Origin: Anaerolineae bacterium
Lineage (GTDB): Bacteria; Chloroflexota; Anaerolineae; B4-G1
Assembly: GCA_030612185.1 (NCBI GenBank)
Contig: JAUWOI010000059.1
Coordinates: forward strand, 1-13,755
Length of the DNA stretch: 13,755 bases
Reading direction: 5' to 3'
The notes under the pieces were generated by a model. It was not told where the DNA came from, made no database searches, and saw only the letters and a program-made list of their open reading frames with translations. Position 1 is the stretch's first letter. Every line of letters begins with the position of its first letter. Shown one piece after another: positions 1 through 5,276 of the stretch. The position numbers were made by a program, and so were the translations under genes.

Positions 1-41
1 ATTTGCATGCGTTGACTGTTTGTGATATCATCTCTTCGTGC

Positions 42-110
42 GCCCACAGGTCTCCTCCTTGTGCCTTGGTCTCTAATAAACCAATTTTGGCACAAAGATG
101 GCCTGTGGGC
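42..110. repeat. Nested inverted repeat (three stacked stems)
   Basis: Three nested arms pair. GCCCACAGG (42-50) pairs with CCTGTGGGC (102-110). TTGTGCC (59-65) pairs with GGCACAA (89-95). TTGGT (66-70) pairs with ACCAA (80-84). The inner two stems are contiguous on the left arm and separated by four T on the right; the outer stem is set off by an internal loop. All 21 pairs are perfect Watson-Crick. No long T-run follows, so this is not a standard terminator. It could be a structured RNA, the end of a small mobile element, or a recombination site. The arms are seen directly; the function is unknown. Confidence 0.6.
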
Positions 111-199
111 AAATTTGTTAATCTAACTTGAACCATGCCCATACTTCCCTCCTAAGATATGGTATGGTACTTGGGGGAAGTATAACTCAGGTTTTCTTT

Positions 200-224
200 T
201 GAGTGAACAATGTGCTTTCACTCA
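200..224. promoter_or_regulatory. Inverted repeat upstream of the toxin-antitoxin genes (possible operator)
   Basis: TGAGTGAA (200-207) and TTCACTCA (217-224) form a perfect 8-bp inverted repeat with a 9-nt spacer, ending 8 nt before the first antitoxin ATG. Type II antitoxins commonly repress their own promoter by binding palindromes at this position, so an autoregulatory operator is the natural reading. I see no convincing -35/-10 pair here, although TATAAC at 181-186 could be a -10. The repeat is certain; its role is inferred. Confidence 0.45.
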
Positions 225-232
225 GATTATAG

Positions 233-631
233 ATGAATGAATACGAACGCTTGACGCCCCCGTGTTTTCCACTATACTGGGAGGCGACCGGTAGTGTGGA
301 CCAAGCCCTGGTTGGGGGAATGGCGACCATGAGTGAAAAGAGTGAAGAACAGATACGAGAGCCTCGTGTTCTCTATACAGCCACCGCCGAGACAGCGGTT
401 GAGGAACGTATACTTGGGCAACGGATGGCCACAGCGTCTCCCCTCAGCCCCCGAGTACAACAGGTGGTGCAGATCATCCAGGAATTCAAGATTCAGGAAC
501 GAGATCAGTTTCTGCATCTGCTTCCCAATCTCCTAAGCATTTCTCCAGAAGACTACGGTTGGCTGAAGATGGCCGAATCGGCCTTCAAGTTCTGGGACAA
601 CGAGGAAGATGCTATCTATGACCGGCTGTAA
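233..631 (+). CDS. Antitoxin-like protein, partner of the downstream MazF-type toxin
   Basis: Up to 132 residues, with a stop codon immediately before the first ATG. The C-terminal half ends in a short acidic tail (AFKFWDNEEDAIYDRL) of the kind seen in small antitoxins paired with MazF toxins. The N-terminal part from MSEKSEEQ has no recognisable DNA-binding fold by eye. The start is uncertain: ATG 233 has no Shine-Dalgarno sequence, whereas ATG 329 has GGGGGA nine bases upstream, which would give a 100-residue protein. It overlaps the toxin gene by 14 nt, the usual coupling of such pairs. Local GC is lower than in later genes (26 of 60 bases in 481-540), consistent with horizontal acquisition. 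The role as antitoxin rests mainly on this context. Confidence 0.7.
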   Translation: MNEYERLTPPCFPLYWEATGSVDQALVGGMATMSEKSEEQIREPRVLYTATAETAVEERILGQRMATASPLSPRVQQVVQIIQEFKIQERDQFLHLLPNLLSISPEDYGWLKMAESAFKFWDNEEDAIYDRL

Positions 632-971
632 GCAGGGTGATGTCATTCTGGTGCACTTCCCATTCACTGACCTGACAACAGTCAAACAACGTCCGGCCTT
701 GGTGCTTTCAGCGGACTGGTTCAATGCCTCCCGTGACGATTGTGTCGTAGCCGCTATCACGTCGCAGATTCCGTCTGATCTTCAGCTTGACGAGTACCAG
801 TTGTCCGCAAGCGATCTGCTGGCAGGAGGATTGCCGAAACCATCGCTGGTCAGATTGGGGAAGTTGTTCACTATGTCCAAGAGTTTGCTTCGCAAACGAC
901 TGGGAATGTTTCCAGAGGCCACTATGGTAGTTGTCCTCAAACAGATGGAGCAGGTATTCCACGAGCGATAA
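618..971 (+). CDS. MazF/PemK-type endoribonuclease toxin
   Basis: A 117-residue protein of the MazF/PemK (PF02452) family, which cleaves mRNA in a sequence-dependent way and is neutralised by its partner antitoxin. The family signature is visible in order: GDVILVHFPFTD near the N-terminus, KQRPALVLS (the conserved Arg-Pro strand), AAITSQ with the conserved Thr, and LPKPSLVRLGKLFTM followed by a KRLG motif. The length is normal. An ATG at 609 is in frame, but GAGGAAG at 602-608 sits nine bases before ATG 618 and abuts 609, so 618 is preferred. The gene begins inside the antitoxin reading frame, so the two are almost certainly translated together. No active-site loss is evident. Confidence 0.88.
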   Translation: MTGCKQGDVILVHFPFTDLTTVKQRPALVLSADWFNASRDDCVVAAITSQIPSDLQLDEYQLSASDLLAGGLPKPSLVRLGKLFTMSKSLLRKRLGMFPEATMVVVLKQMEQVFHER

Positions 972-986
972 GACAGCCTCGCTGTC
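972..986. other. Short hairpin just after the toxin stop codon; rest of 987-1224 without a gene
   Basis: GACAGC (972-977), loop CTC, GCTGTC (981-986) lies directly after the toxin stop codon. There is no T-run, so it is at best a weak terminator. I see no gene, repeat family or RNA motif in 987-1224, the stretch between this hairpin and the rplU promoter. Confidence 0.35.
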
Positions 987-1224
987 ATACCGGTGCTTTG
1001 AACCATGCCGAACTTCTTGTAAGTTACTTAGGTTTCAGCGTCTCCACGGGGGCCGAGATGGACGCAAGGATATCCCCTGACTTTACTAATGGCGTGATTC
1101 TGCGAGACGTGCGAGCGCGCCGGTGGGTAGGTTGTTGAGTCTTTCCGCAGGCGCGTTTTGGCGTCTATGTAGTGTATCCAAGGGGAAGCCAAAAGTGCGT
1201 CGCACCTCCCCAAACTATGGCCGG

Positions 1225-1252
1225 TTGACAAAACCGGGAGATTCGGTATAAT
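1225..1252 (+). promoter_or_regulatory. Consensus sigma70-type promoter for the rplU-rpmA-L31 operon
   Basis: TTGACA at 1225-1230 and TATAAT at 1247-1252 are both perfect consensus hexamers, with a 16-bp spacer. Transcription would start near 1259, about 53 nt before the rplU start codon. A perfect match at both boxes fits the strong expression expected of ribosomal protein genes. Confidence 0.85.
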
Positions 1253-1265
1253 GCTTTTGGCGGCT

Positions 1266-1294
1266 GGGCCACCAGGCACGGCCCCCTATCGTGC
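1266..1294 (+). promoter_or_regulatory. Possible alternating hairpins in the rplU leader
   Basis: In the short leader, GGGCC (1266-1270) can pair with GGCCC (1280-1284). The overlapping GCACG (1276-1280) can instead pair with CGTGC (1290-1294). The two pairings share G1280, so they are mutually exclusive. L21 leaders are known regulatory RNAs in some bacteria, but I cannot match this one to a described family. Short GC-rich pairings like these also arise by chance. Confidence 0.3.
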
Positions 1295-1311
1295 ATAAGG
1301 GAGGATGGATC

Positions 1312-1623
1312 GTGTATGCGGTTGTGAGATCAGGCGCGCGGCAGTACCGGGCCGAGGTTGATGATACGATCCTCGTCGAGCGGCTACCTGTCGAGGTCGG
1401 CCAGCAACTTGAGTTAAATGAGGTATTGCTGGTCGCCGACGGCGAGCGAGTCGAGATCGGTCAGCCCACCGTCAATGGGGCCAAGGTGCTGGCAACGGTG
1501 GTCGCACAGAAGAAAGGTCCTAAGATTAGGATTTTTAAGTATCATCCCAGGAAGCGGTACCGTCGGCGCGCTGGCCATCGGCAGCACTACACGTGGCTGC
1601 GGGTGGATAAGATTGTAGTGTAG
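1312..1623 (+). CDS. rplU: Large subunit ribosomal protein L21 (bL21)
   Basis: A 103-residue bL21, which binds 23S rRNA in the large subunit. It opens with [15 protein letters not shown], close to the canonical L21 start, and continues with [13 protein letters not shown] and the basic [15 protein letters not shown] stretch before the terminal TWLRVDKI. The GTG at 1312 is chosen because AGGGAGG at 1298-1304 is seven bases upstream and the family begins at this Met-Tyr. An in-frame GTG at 1291 would add seven residues with no family support. It is first in an operon with rpmA eleven bases downstream, the usual rplU-rpmA order. Confidence 0.96.
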   Translation: MYAVVRSGARQYRAEVDDTILVERLPVEVGQQLELNEVLLVADGERVEIGQPTVNGAKVLATVVAQKKGPKIRIFKYHPRKRYRRRAGHRQHYTWLRVDKIVV

Positions 1624-1634
1624 GAGGAAGTGGG

Positions 1635-1895
1635 ATGGCGCACAAGAAGGGTGCCGGCAAGACTCGCAACGGGCGTGACAGTCGCTCCAAGCGTTTGGGT
1701 GTAAAGAAGTACGGCGGTGAGGTTGTGCGCACGGGCAACATTATCGTGCGGCAGCGCGGGATGCGCATCAAGCCGGGCACCAATGTGGGGATGGGTAAGG
1801 ACTACACCATCTTCGCCGTTGCCGATGGCTTTGTATGCTTTGAGCCGATCCGCGGCGATCGGAAGTGTGTGAGCGTCTATCCGGAACGGAGGTAA
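1635..1895 (+). CDS. rpmA: Large subunit ribosomal protein L27 (bL27)
   Basis: An 86-residue bL27, whose N-terminal tail reaches the peptidyl-transferase centre. The start [16 protein letters not shown] is typical: the Met-Ala-His-Lys-Lys start has no Firmicutes-type cleavable leader. It is followed by [10 protein letters not shown] and IIVRQRG, the family core. AGGAGG at 1622-1627, overlapping the rplU stop codon, is seven bases before the ATG. The length is normal and nothing is missing. It lies between rplU and the L31-fusion gene and is presumably co-transcribed with both. Confidence 0.97.
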   Translation: MAHKKGAGKTRNGRDSRSKRLGVKKYGGEVVRTGNIIVRQRGMRIKPGTNVGMGKDYTIFAVADGFVCFEPIRGDRKCVSVYPERR

Positions 1896-1901
1896 TCGGT
1901 C

Positions 1902-2396
1902 GTGAAAGAAGGTATCCATCCCAAGTATTACCCGGAGGCGCAGGCTGTCTGCTCGTGCGGCAACACCTGGACGGTGGGAGCCACTGTCCCGGTGATCCGT
2001 ACCGACGTCTGTTCCAAGTGTCATCCGTTCTTCACTGGTGAGCAGCGTATCGTGGACGCCGGGGGACAGGTGGAACGCTTCATCCGGAAGTTGGAGCGGC
2101 GCGACCGGCTCATCGCCGAGGCGGATGCGCGCAAGGCACGGGCGACTTCGCCCGGCCTCCCGATCACAGAACTGGAACTCGGTTCCCGTGTCCAGAAGGT
2201 GCTGGTCGGTGCGGGCATCAAGACCGTGGGCGACGCGCTGGTCAAGTTGGAGAAGGGAGACGAGGCACTGACCGACCTGGCAGGGTTTGGCCTCAAGTCG
2301 CTGGCGACGCTGAAGAAGCGACTGCGTGCTCATGGATTCGTCCTGCCGGGCGACGAGGTGCCAGCGGAGGAGCCAAGCGAGGAATCCGAGGAGTAA
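1902..2396 (+). CDS. rpmE: Ribosomal protein L31 with a C-terminal RNA polymerase alpha-CTD-like domain
   Basis: 164 residues, about twice the usual L31 length. Residues 1-65 are a zinc-type bL31: [11 protein letters not shown], then Cys17, Cys19, Cys37 and Cys40, then [11 protein letters not shown] basic linker (about 60-85) leads to residues 87-146, which align with the RNA polymerase alpha C-terminal domain. [15 protein letters not shown] matches the E. coli ELTVRSANCLKAEAI segment, and [14 protein letters not shown] matches NLGKKSLTEIKDVL. Arg96, Gly130, Lys132 and Ser133 fall at E. coli Arg265, Gly296, Lys298 and Ser299, which contact DNA; Asn268 is replaced by Lys99. An acidic tail closes the protein. 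The start is GTG, with GGAGG about nine bases upstream inside the rpmA end. The L31 identity is firm. The alpha-CTD similarity is by eye but strong, and its function is unknown. An rpmE-tdk order is also known in Bacillus. Confidence 0.9.
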   Translation: MKEGIHPKYYPEAQAVCSCGNTWTVGATVPVIRTDVCSKCHPFFTGEQRIVDAGGQVERFIRKLERRDRLIAEADARKARATSPGLPITELELGSRVQKVLVGAGIKTVGDALVKLEKGDEALTDLAGFGLKSLATLKKRLRAHGFVLPGDEVPAEEPSEESEE

Positions 2397-2458
2397 GCGG
2401 TCGCGGCAGTCTGGTGGGGGCAGGTGGTTTTCATCATCTGCCCTCGATTTCGTTAGGG

Positions 2459-2487
2459 GCCCCAGAGGTTCCCGAAACCTCGGGGGC
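2459..2487 (+). other. GC-rich hairpin in the leader of thymidine kinase
   Basis: GCCCC (2459-2463) pairs with GGGGC (2483-2487), and GAGGTT (2465-2470) pairs with AACCTC (2476-2481). One A/G mismatch separates the stems and the loop is five nt. No T-run follows, so simple termination is unlikely. It lies 20 nt before the likely tdk start codon, which argues against the longer in-frame start at 2414. The AAACCTCGG core also occurs in the larger palindrome at 6679-6724, so this may be a short relative of that repeat. Confidence 0.45.
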
Positions 2488-2506
2488 AGGCGTAACAGGA
2501 GGGGCG

Positions 2507-3097
2507 GTGTACGGGAAACCCAGTAGTAGTGGTTGGATCGAGGTGGTCTGCGGCAGCATGTTCTCCGGCAAAACGGAGGAACTGATCCGCCGCGTGCGCC
2601 GCGCTCAGATCGCCCGGCAAAAGGTGCAGGTCTTCAAGCCCGCGATGGACACGCGCTATGCCGAGTGGGAGGTGGCCTCCCACAATGGGATGCAGGTCGA
2701 AGCGGTGCCGGTGGAGAGCACGGCGCAGTTGCGGGCACTGCTCGAGCCGGACACGACGGTGGTGGCGCTGGACGAGGTGCAGTTCTTCAATGACGACGTG
2801 GTGGCGCTGTGTGAGGAATTGGCCAGCCAAGGGATACGGGTCATCGTTGCCGGGCTGGATATGGACTTTCGAGGGGAGCCCTTCGGACCGACGCCCATGC
2901 TGCTGGCGCGCGCGGAACAGGTGGATAAACTTCAGGCCATCTGTGTGGTGTGTGGAGGGCTGGCCAGCCGGACGCAGCGCTTGATCAATGGCCAACCCGC
3001 AGCCTACGACGATCCGGTTATCCTGGTGGGAGCCAGCGAGGTGTACGAGGCAAGGTGTCGGGGATGTCACGTGGTAAGAATGACCAATGAACAATGA
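2507..3097 (+). CDS. tdk: Thymidine kinase (type II)
   Basis: A 196-residue thymidine kinase (EC 2.7.1.21), which phosphorylates thymidine to dTMP with ATP in pyrimidine salvage. The P-loop GSMFSGKT is at residues 16-23. ALDEVQFF has the catalytic Glu at 90. [13 protein letters not shown] is the conserved lasso-side segment. A structural zinc site is formed by Cys146, Cys149, Cys183 and Cys186. GTG 2507 is preferred: AGGAGG lies just upstream (spacing four, short) and the protein then begins close to the P-loop as in the family. GTG 2414 would add 31 residues over the leader hairpin. The final residues MTNEQ and the stop come from an AATGAAC heptamer repeat and are probably not part of the ancestral protein. 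Confidence 0.94.
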   Translation: MYGKPSSSGWIEVVCGSMFSGKTEELIRRVRRAQIARQKVQVFKPAMDTRYAEWEVASHNGMQVEAVPVESTAQLRALLEPDTTVVALDEVQFFNDDVVALCEELASQGIRVIVAGLDMDFRGEPFGPTPMLLARAEQVDKLQAICVVCGGLASRTQRLINGQPAAYDDPVILVGASEVYEARCRGCHVVRMTNEQ

Positions 3098-3146
3098 CCA
3101 ATGACAAATGGCGGATGAAATGGTGGAAGAGCAAATGACAAATGAC
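3079..3146. repeat. AATGAAC-type heptamer repeat between tdk and the first HPRT gene
   Basis: Runs of AATGACC, AATGAAC and AATGACA at roughly seven-base spacing fill 3079-3110, and a second short run lies at 3132-3146. The first run supplies the last codons and stop of tdk. The second falls at the candidate start codons of the next gene. The same family recurs at 4323-4356, 5229-5276 (opposite strand) and 8494-8521. Confidence 0.75.
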
Positions 3147-3776
3147 GTACAGATTCCAAGGTCAATTGAGCGGGTGTTGCTGGACGAAGGGATGATCGCG
3201 GTGCGGGTGCGCGAACTGGCCGCGCAGATCAGCGCCGACTATGCCGATGCCGAGGGTTTGGTGCTGATAGGGGTACTCAAGGGGGCCTTCGTCTTCCTGG
3301 CCGACCTGGCCCGCCGTCTGACGGTGCCCCATAGTGTGGACTTTATTGCTCTTTCCAGTTACAACCGGGGCGCGGCTAGCATGGGGGCGGTGCGGCTGAT
3401 TATGGACACGCGGACCAGCGTCACCGGTCGCCACGTACTTGTCGTGGAGGACATCGTGGATACGGGCTACACGCTGAACTACCTGCTGAGTACCTTCCGC
3501 GCCCGTCAGCCAGCCTCGCTGCGCGCCTGCGTTCTCCTCAGCAAGCCGGAGCGCCGCCAGGTCGAGGTGCCGGTTGACTACCTGGGCTTCGAGATACCCG
3601 ACGTGTGGGTGGTGGGGTATGGGCTGGATTACGCCGACCGCTTTCGCACTCTGCCGTACATCGGGATGTTGAAGCGGGAGGTATATGAGCGGAGGAGCAA
3701 GGGAGCAGGGGAGCGGGGGAGCAGGGAAGCGGAGGAGCAGGGGAGCAGGGGAGCGGAGGAGCAAGGGAGCAGGTGA
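3135..3776 (+). CDS. Hypoxanthine-guanine phosphoribosyltransferase family protein (copy 1)
   Basis: 213 residues, type I phosphoribosyltransferase, HPRT family, transferring phosphoribose from PRPP to a purine base. GVLKGAFVFLADL is followed by the PRPP-binding signature VLVVEDIVDTGYTL (101-114) with its acidic pair. LLSKPERRQ and VVGYGLDYADRFRTLPYIG form the purine-side loop. The usual Phe in this loop (DEFVVGYGLDY) is Trp here, so base preference may differ. GGAAG six bases before ATG 3135 supports that start; ATG 3108 and 3120 are in frame but lie in repeat-derived sequence. The last roughly 27 residues, rich in Gly, Ser, Glu and Gln, are encoded by an octamer repeat and lie beyond the normal HPRT end. 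The stop is one base before the next start, so the two copies are coupled. Confidence 0.9.
   Translation: MTNDVQIPRSIERVLLDEGMIAVRVRELAAQISADYADAEGLVLIGVLKGAFVFLADLARRLTVPHSVDFIALSSYNRGAASMGAVRLIMDTRTSVTGRHVLVVEDIVDTGYTLNYLLSTFRARQPASLRACVLLSKPERRQVEVPVDYLGFEIPDVWVVGYGLDYADRFRTLPYIGMLKREVYERRSKGAGERGSREAEEQGSRGAEEQGSR
3687..3773 (+). repeat. GGGGAGCA-type octamer repeat forming the end of HPRT copy 1
   Basis: Variants of GGGGAGCA, with GGAGGAGC and GGGAGCAG, repeat from about 3687 to 3773 without breaking the reading frame. They encode a hydrophilic tail made of Glu-Gln-Gly-Ser-Arg-like units. Because the repeat is rich in GGAG and GGGAG, it also provides Shine-Dalgarno-like sequence for the HPRT copy 2 start at 3778. 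Confidence 0.8.
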
Positions 3777-3777
3777 T

Positions 3778-4335
3778 ATGGGGTTGCGGGATGACGTGGC
3801 GAAGGTGTTGATCTCTGAGGACGTGCTGCAGGCTCGGGTGGCGGAACTGGGGCGGGCGATCAACGCGACGTACACTGACGATGACCGGCCGCTTCTGGTC
3901 TGCGTGCTCAAAGGGGCGTTTGTGTTCCTGGCCGACCTGACGCGCCATCTGGAGATGCGCCACGCAGTGGACTTTATGGAGATCTCCTCCTACGGCACGG
4001 CGACGCGCAGCAGCGGTGTGGTACGCATTCTCTTGGATCTGGAACAGAACATCGAGGGGCGGCACGTGCTGATCGTGGAAGACATCATTGACTCGGGCCG
4101 CACGCTGGACTACATCACGCGCAACCTGCGGACGCGGAGACCGGCCAGCCTGCGGGTGTGCTCGCTCCTGAGCAAGCCTTCCCGCCGCGAGATTGACGTG
4201 CCGGTGGACTTTGTGGGCTTTGAGATTCCAGACGAGTTTGTGCTGGGGTATGGGCTGGATTTCGCGGAGGAGTACCGAAATTTACCGTTTATCGGGGTGT
4301 TGAAGGAAGAAGTGTATATGGGCAATGAACAATGA
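3778..4335 (+). CDS. hpt: Hypoxanthine-guanine phosphoribosyltransferase (copy 2)
   Basis: 185 residues, the usual HPRT size. VCVLKGAFVFLADL is followed by the PRPP signature VLIVEDIIDSGRTL (97-110), LLSKPSRREIDVPVDFVGFEIP, and the base-binding DEFVLGYGLDFAEEYRNLPFIG with the normal Phe. It is closer to the family consensus than copy 1, so the symbol is given to this copy. It starts one base after the copy 1 stop and lies in the same salvage run as tdk. The two copies share the same architecture but differ at many positions, so the duplication is not recent. The final GNEQ and stop come from a heptamer repeat. Confidence 0.93.
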   Translation: MGLRDDVAKVLISEDVLQARVAELGRAINATYTDDDRPLLVCVLKGAFVFLADLTRHLEMRHAVDFMEISSYGTATRSSGVVRILLDLEQNIEGRHVLIVEDIIDSGRTLDYITRNLRTRRPASLRVCSLLSKPSRREIDVPVDFVGFEIPDEFVLGYGLDFAEEYRNLPFIGVLKEEVYMGNEQ

Positions 4336-4356
4336 GTCAATGAACAATGAACAATG
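4323..4356. repeat. AATGAAC heptamer repeat at the end of HPRT copy 2
   Basis: CAATGAACAATGA units repeat three times from 4323 to 4356. The first unit supplies the last three codons and the TGA stop of HPRT copy 2. The array lies just before the terminator hairpin. Confidence 0.8.
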
Positions 4357-4363
4357 GGGGATG

Positions 4364-4402
4364 AAAAGCCGCAGGCGGCTGGGGAGGTGCCGGCGGCTTT
4401 TT
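4364..4402 (+). terminator. Rho-independent terminator, probably bidirectional
   Basis: AAAAGCCGC (4364-4372) pairs with GCGGCTTTT (4393-4401). Further GC pairs lie inside (GGC 4374-4376 with GCC 4389-4391), after one mismatch. A run of five T follows on the plus strand, closing the ribosomal/salvage run. Read on the minus strand, the hairpin is followed by TTTT, so it can also end the CBS-ACT transcript arriving from the right. Confidence 0.75.
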
Positions 4403-4433
4403 GGTTGCTTGTTGCTGGATGCTCGATTTTGCC

Positions 4434-5078
4434 CTACGCCTCTCGCACGTCCAGTATCTTTAATCCCAGATCCTCCATCGCGGAGACCAGTTGCTCCACA
4501 GGAACCTCAGCAACTTTGATCATGAGTTCACGGTTGGTAGGATCATCGCCCATCATAGTACCCAGGGCAATGATGTTGCCGTCCATCCCGGCGATCGCGC
4601 CAGCGATCTTGGCCAGTATTCCCTTCTCTACTGGGATTAACATGCTCAAGCGAATTCCACCATCCCGTGCCCCCAGCATCTCCACGAATATCTTGAACAG
4701 ATCGGTCTCGGTGATGATGCCCACCAGTTTGTCGTCCCGCATCACCGGGAGACCACCTATCTTGCGGTCGGCCATGATACGGGCCGCCTCCTCCAGCGGA
4801 GTATCCTTAGTGACAGTGACCACTTCCCTCGTCATGATGTCCCGCATCTTGATTTTCGAGAGCAGGTAGGGAATCTCCCAGATGCTCAACGTGGTGGCTG
4901 GCGAAGGGGAGGCTTTCATCAGGTCCAACTCCGAGACGATGCCTACCAACCGGCTGTGTTTGTCCAGTATCGGCAAGCGCCGGATTCTCTCGTCCCGCAT
5001 TGTTTGTAGTGCTTTGTCAACAGAGGTGTTCTCCGTTGCTGTGATGGGACGCGGGGTCATTCTGTCTCCTACTAGCAT
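4434..5078 (-). CDS. CBS-CBS-ACT domain protein, AcuB-like
   Basis: 214 residues. Two CBS domains (about 1-55 and 76-132), each ending in the typical LVGIVSELDL or LVGIITETDL strand-helix, are followed by an ACT domain (about 140-214; VEKGILAKIAGAIAGMDGNI). Tandem CBS pairs bind adenine nucleotides or related ligands, and ACT domains bind amino acids or other small molecules. AcuB of Bacillus has this layout and length and is linked to acetoin metabolism, but there are no acu genes here. A regulatory ligand sensor is therefore all that can be said. AGGAGG lies seven bases before the ATG. The gene has its own promoter at 5130-5158 and ends at the shared terminator. Confidence 0.88.
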   Translation of the reverse strand: MLVGDRMTPRPITATENTSVDKALQTMRDERIRRLPILDKHSRLVGIVSELDLMKASPSPATTLSIWEIPYLLSKIKMRDIMTREVVTVTKDTPLEEAARIMADRKIGGLPVMRDDKLVGIITETDLFKIFVEMLGARDGGIRLSMLIPVEKGILAKIAGAIAGMDGNIIALGTMMGDDPTNRELMIKVAEVPVEQLVSAMEDLGLKILDVREA

Positions 5079-5129
5079 TTCTCAGCCTCCTTGGTTTGTG
5101 ATTAGATGCCGATTACCAGTGATAGGGTT

Positions 5130-5158
5130 ATTGTACTCGCATCAATCGAATCTGGCAA
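5130..5158 (-). promoter_or_regulatory. Promoter of the CBS-ACT gene
   Basis: Read on the minus strand, TTGCCA (5153-5158) and TACAAT (5130-5135) are separated by 17 bp. Each matches the sigma70 consensus at five of six positions. Transcription would start near 5123, giving a leader of about 45 nt with the AGGAGG ribosome site. Confidence 0.7.
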
Positions 5159-5228
5159 CTGCCGGACGCCGTATCCAGCATTGAGCGGCGAGAGACTGCC
5201 AACATTCTATGCCCTCCGGCCTCCGAGT

Positions 5229-5276
5229 TGTTCATTGTTCATTGCTTCATTGTTCATTGCTTCATTGTTCATTGAC
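5229..5276. repeat. AATGAAC heptamer repeat, minus-strand orientation, at the end of ssnA
   Basis: On the minus strand, AATGAACAATGA occurs three times, with AGC between units, giving a 15-base period. The first unit encodes the last residues Asn-Glu-Gln and the TGA stop of the amidohydrolase. Its orientation follows the gene, as at the other three sites. Confidence 0.8.

Noticed and set aside
1266..1294. Named L21 leader riboregulator
   Set aside because: Pairings are short and I cannot match them to a described L21 leader, so only a generic possible hairpin is listed.
1587..2333. Minus-strand open frame of 248 codons opposite rpmA and the L31 gene
   Set aside because: It lies opposite two firmly identified ribosomal protein genes, and the translation has no recognisable domain. 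It is a product of GC-rich codon bias.
2414..2506. Longer thymidine kinase with a 31-residue N-terminal extension
   Set aside because: The extension is translated leader hairpin, has no family counterpart, and lacks a good ribosome site compared with the AGGAGG before 2507.
4354..4869. Plus-strand open frame of 171 codons opposite the CBS-ACT gene
   Set aside because: Ser/Pro/Ile-rich translation without a fold, opposite a well-formed CBS-CBS-ACT protein, and it begins inside the terminator region.
5229..5276. CRISPR-like array
   Set aside because: The units are 7-15 bases with no unique spacers. It is a simple tandem repeat.
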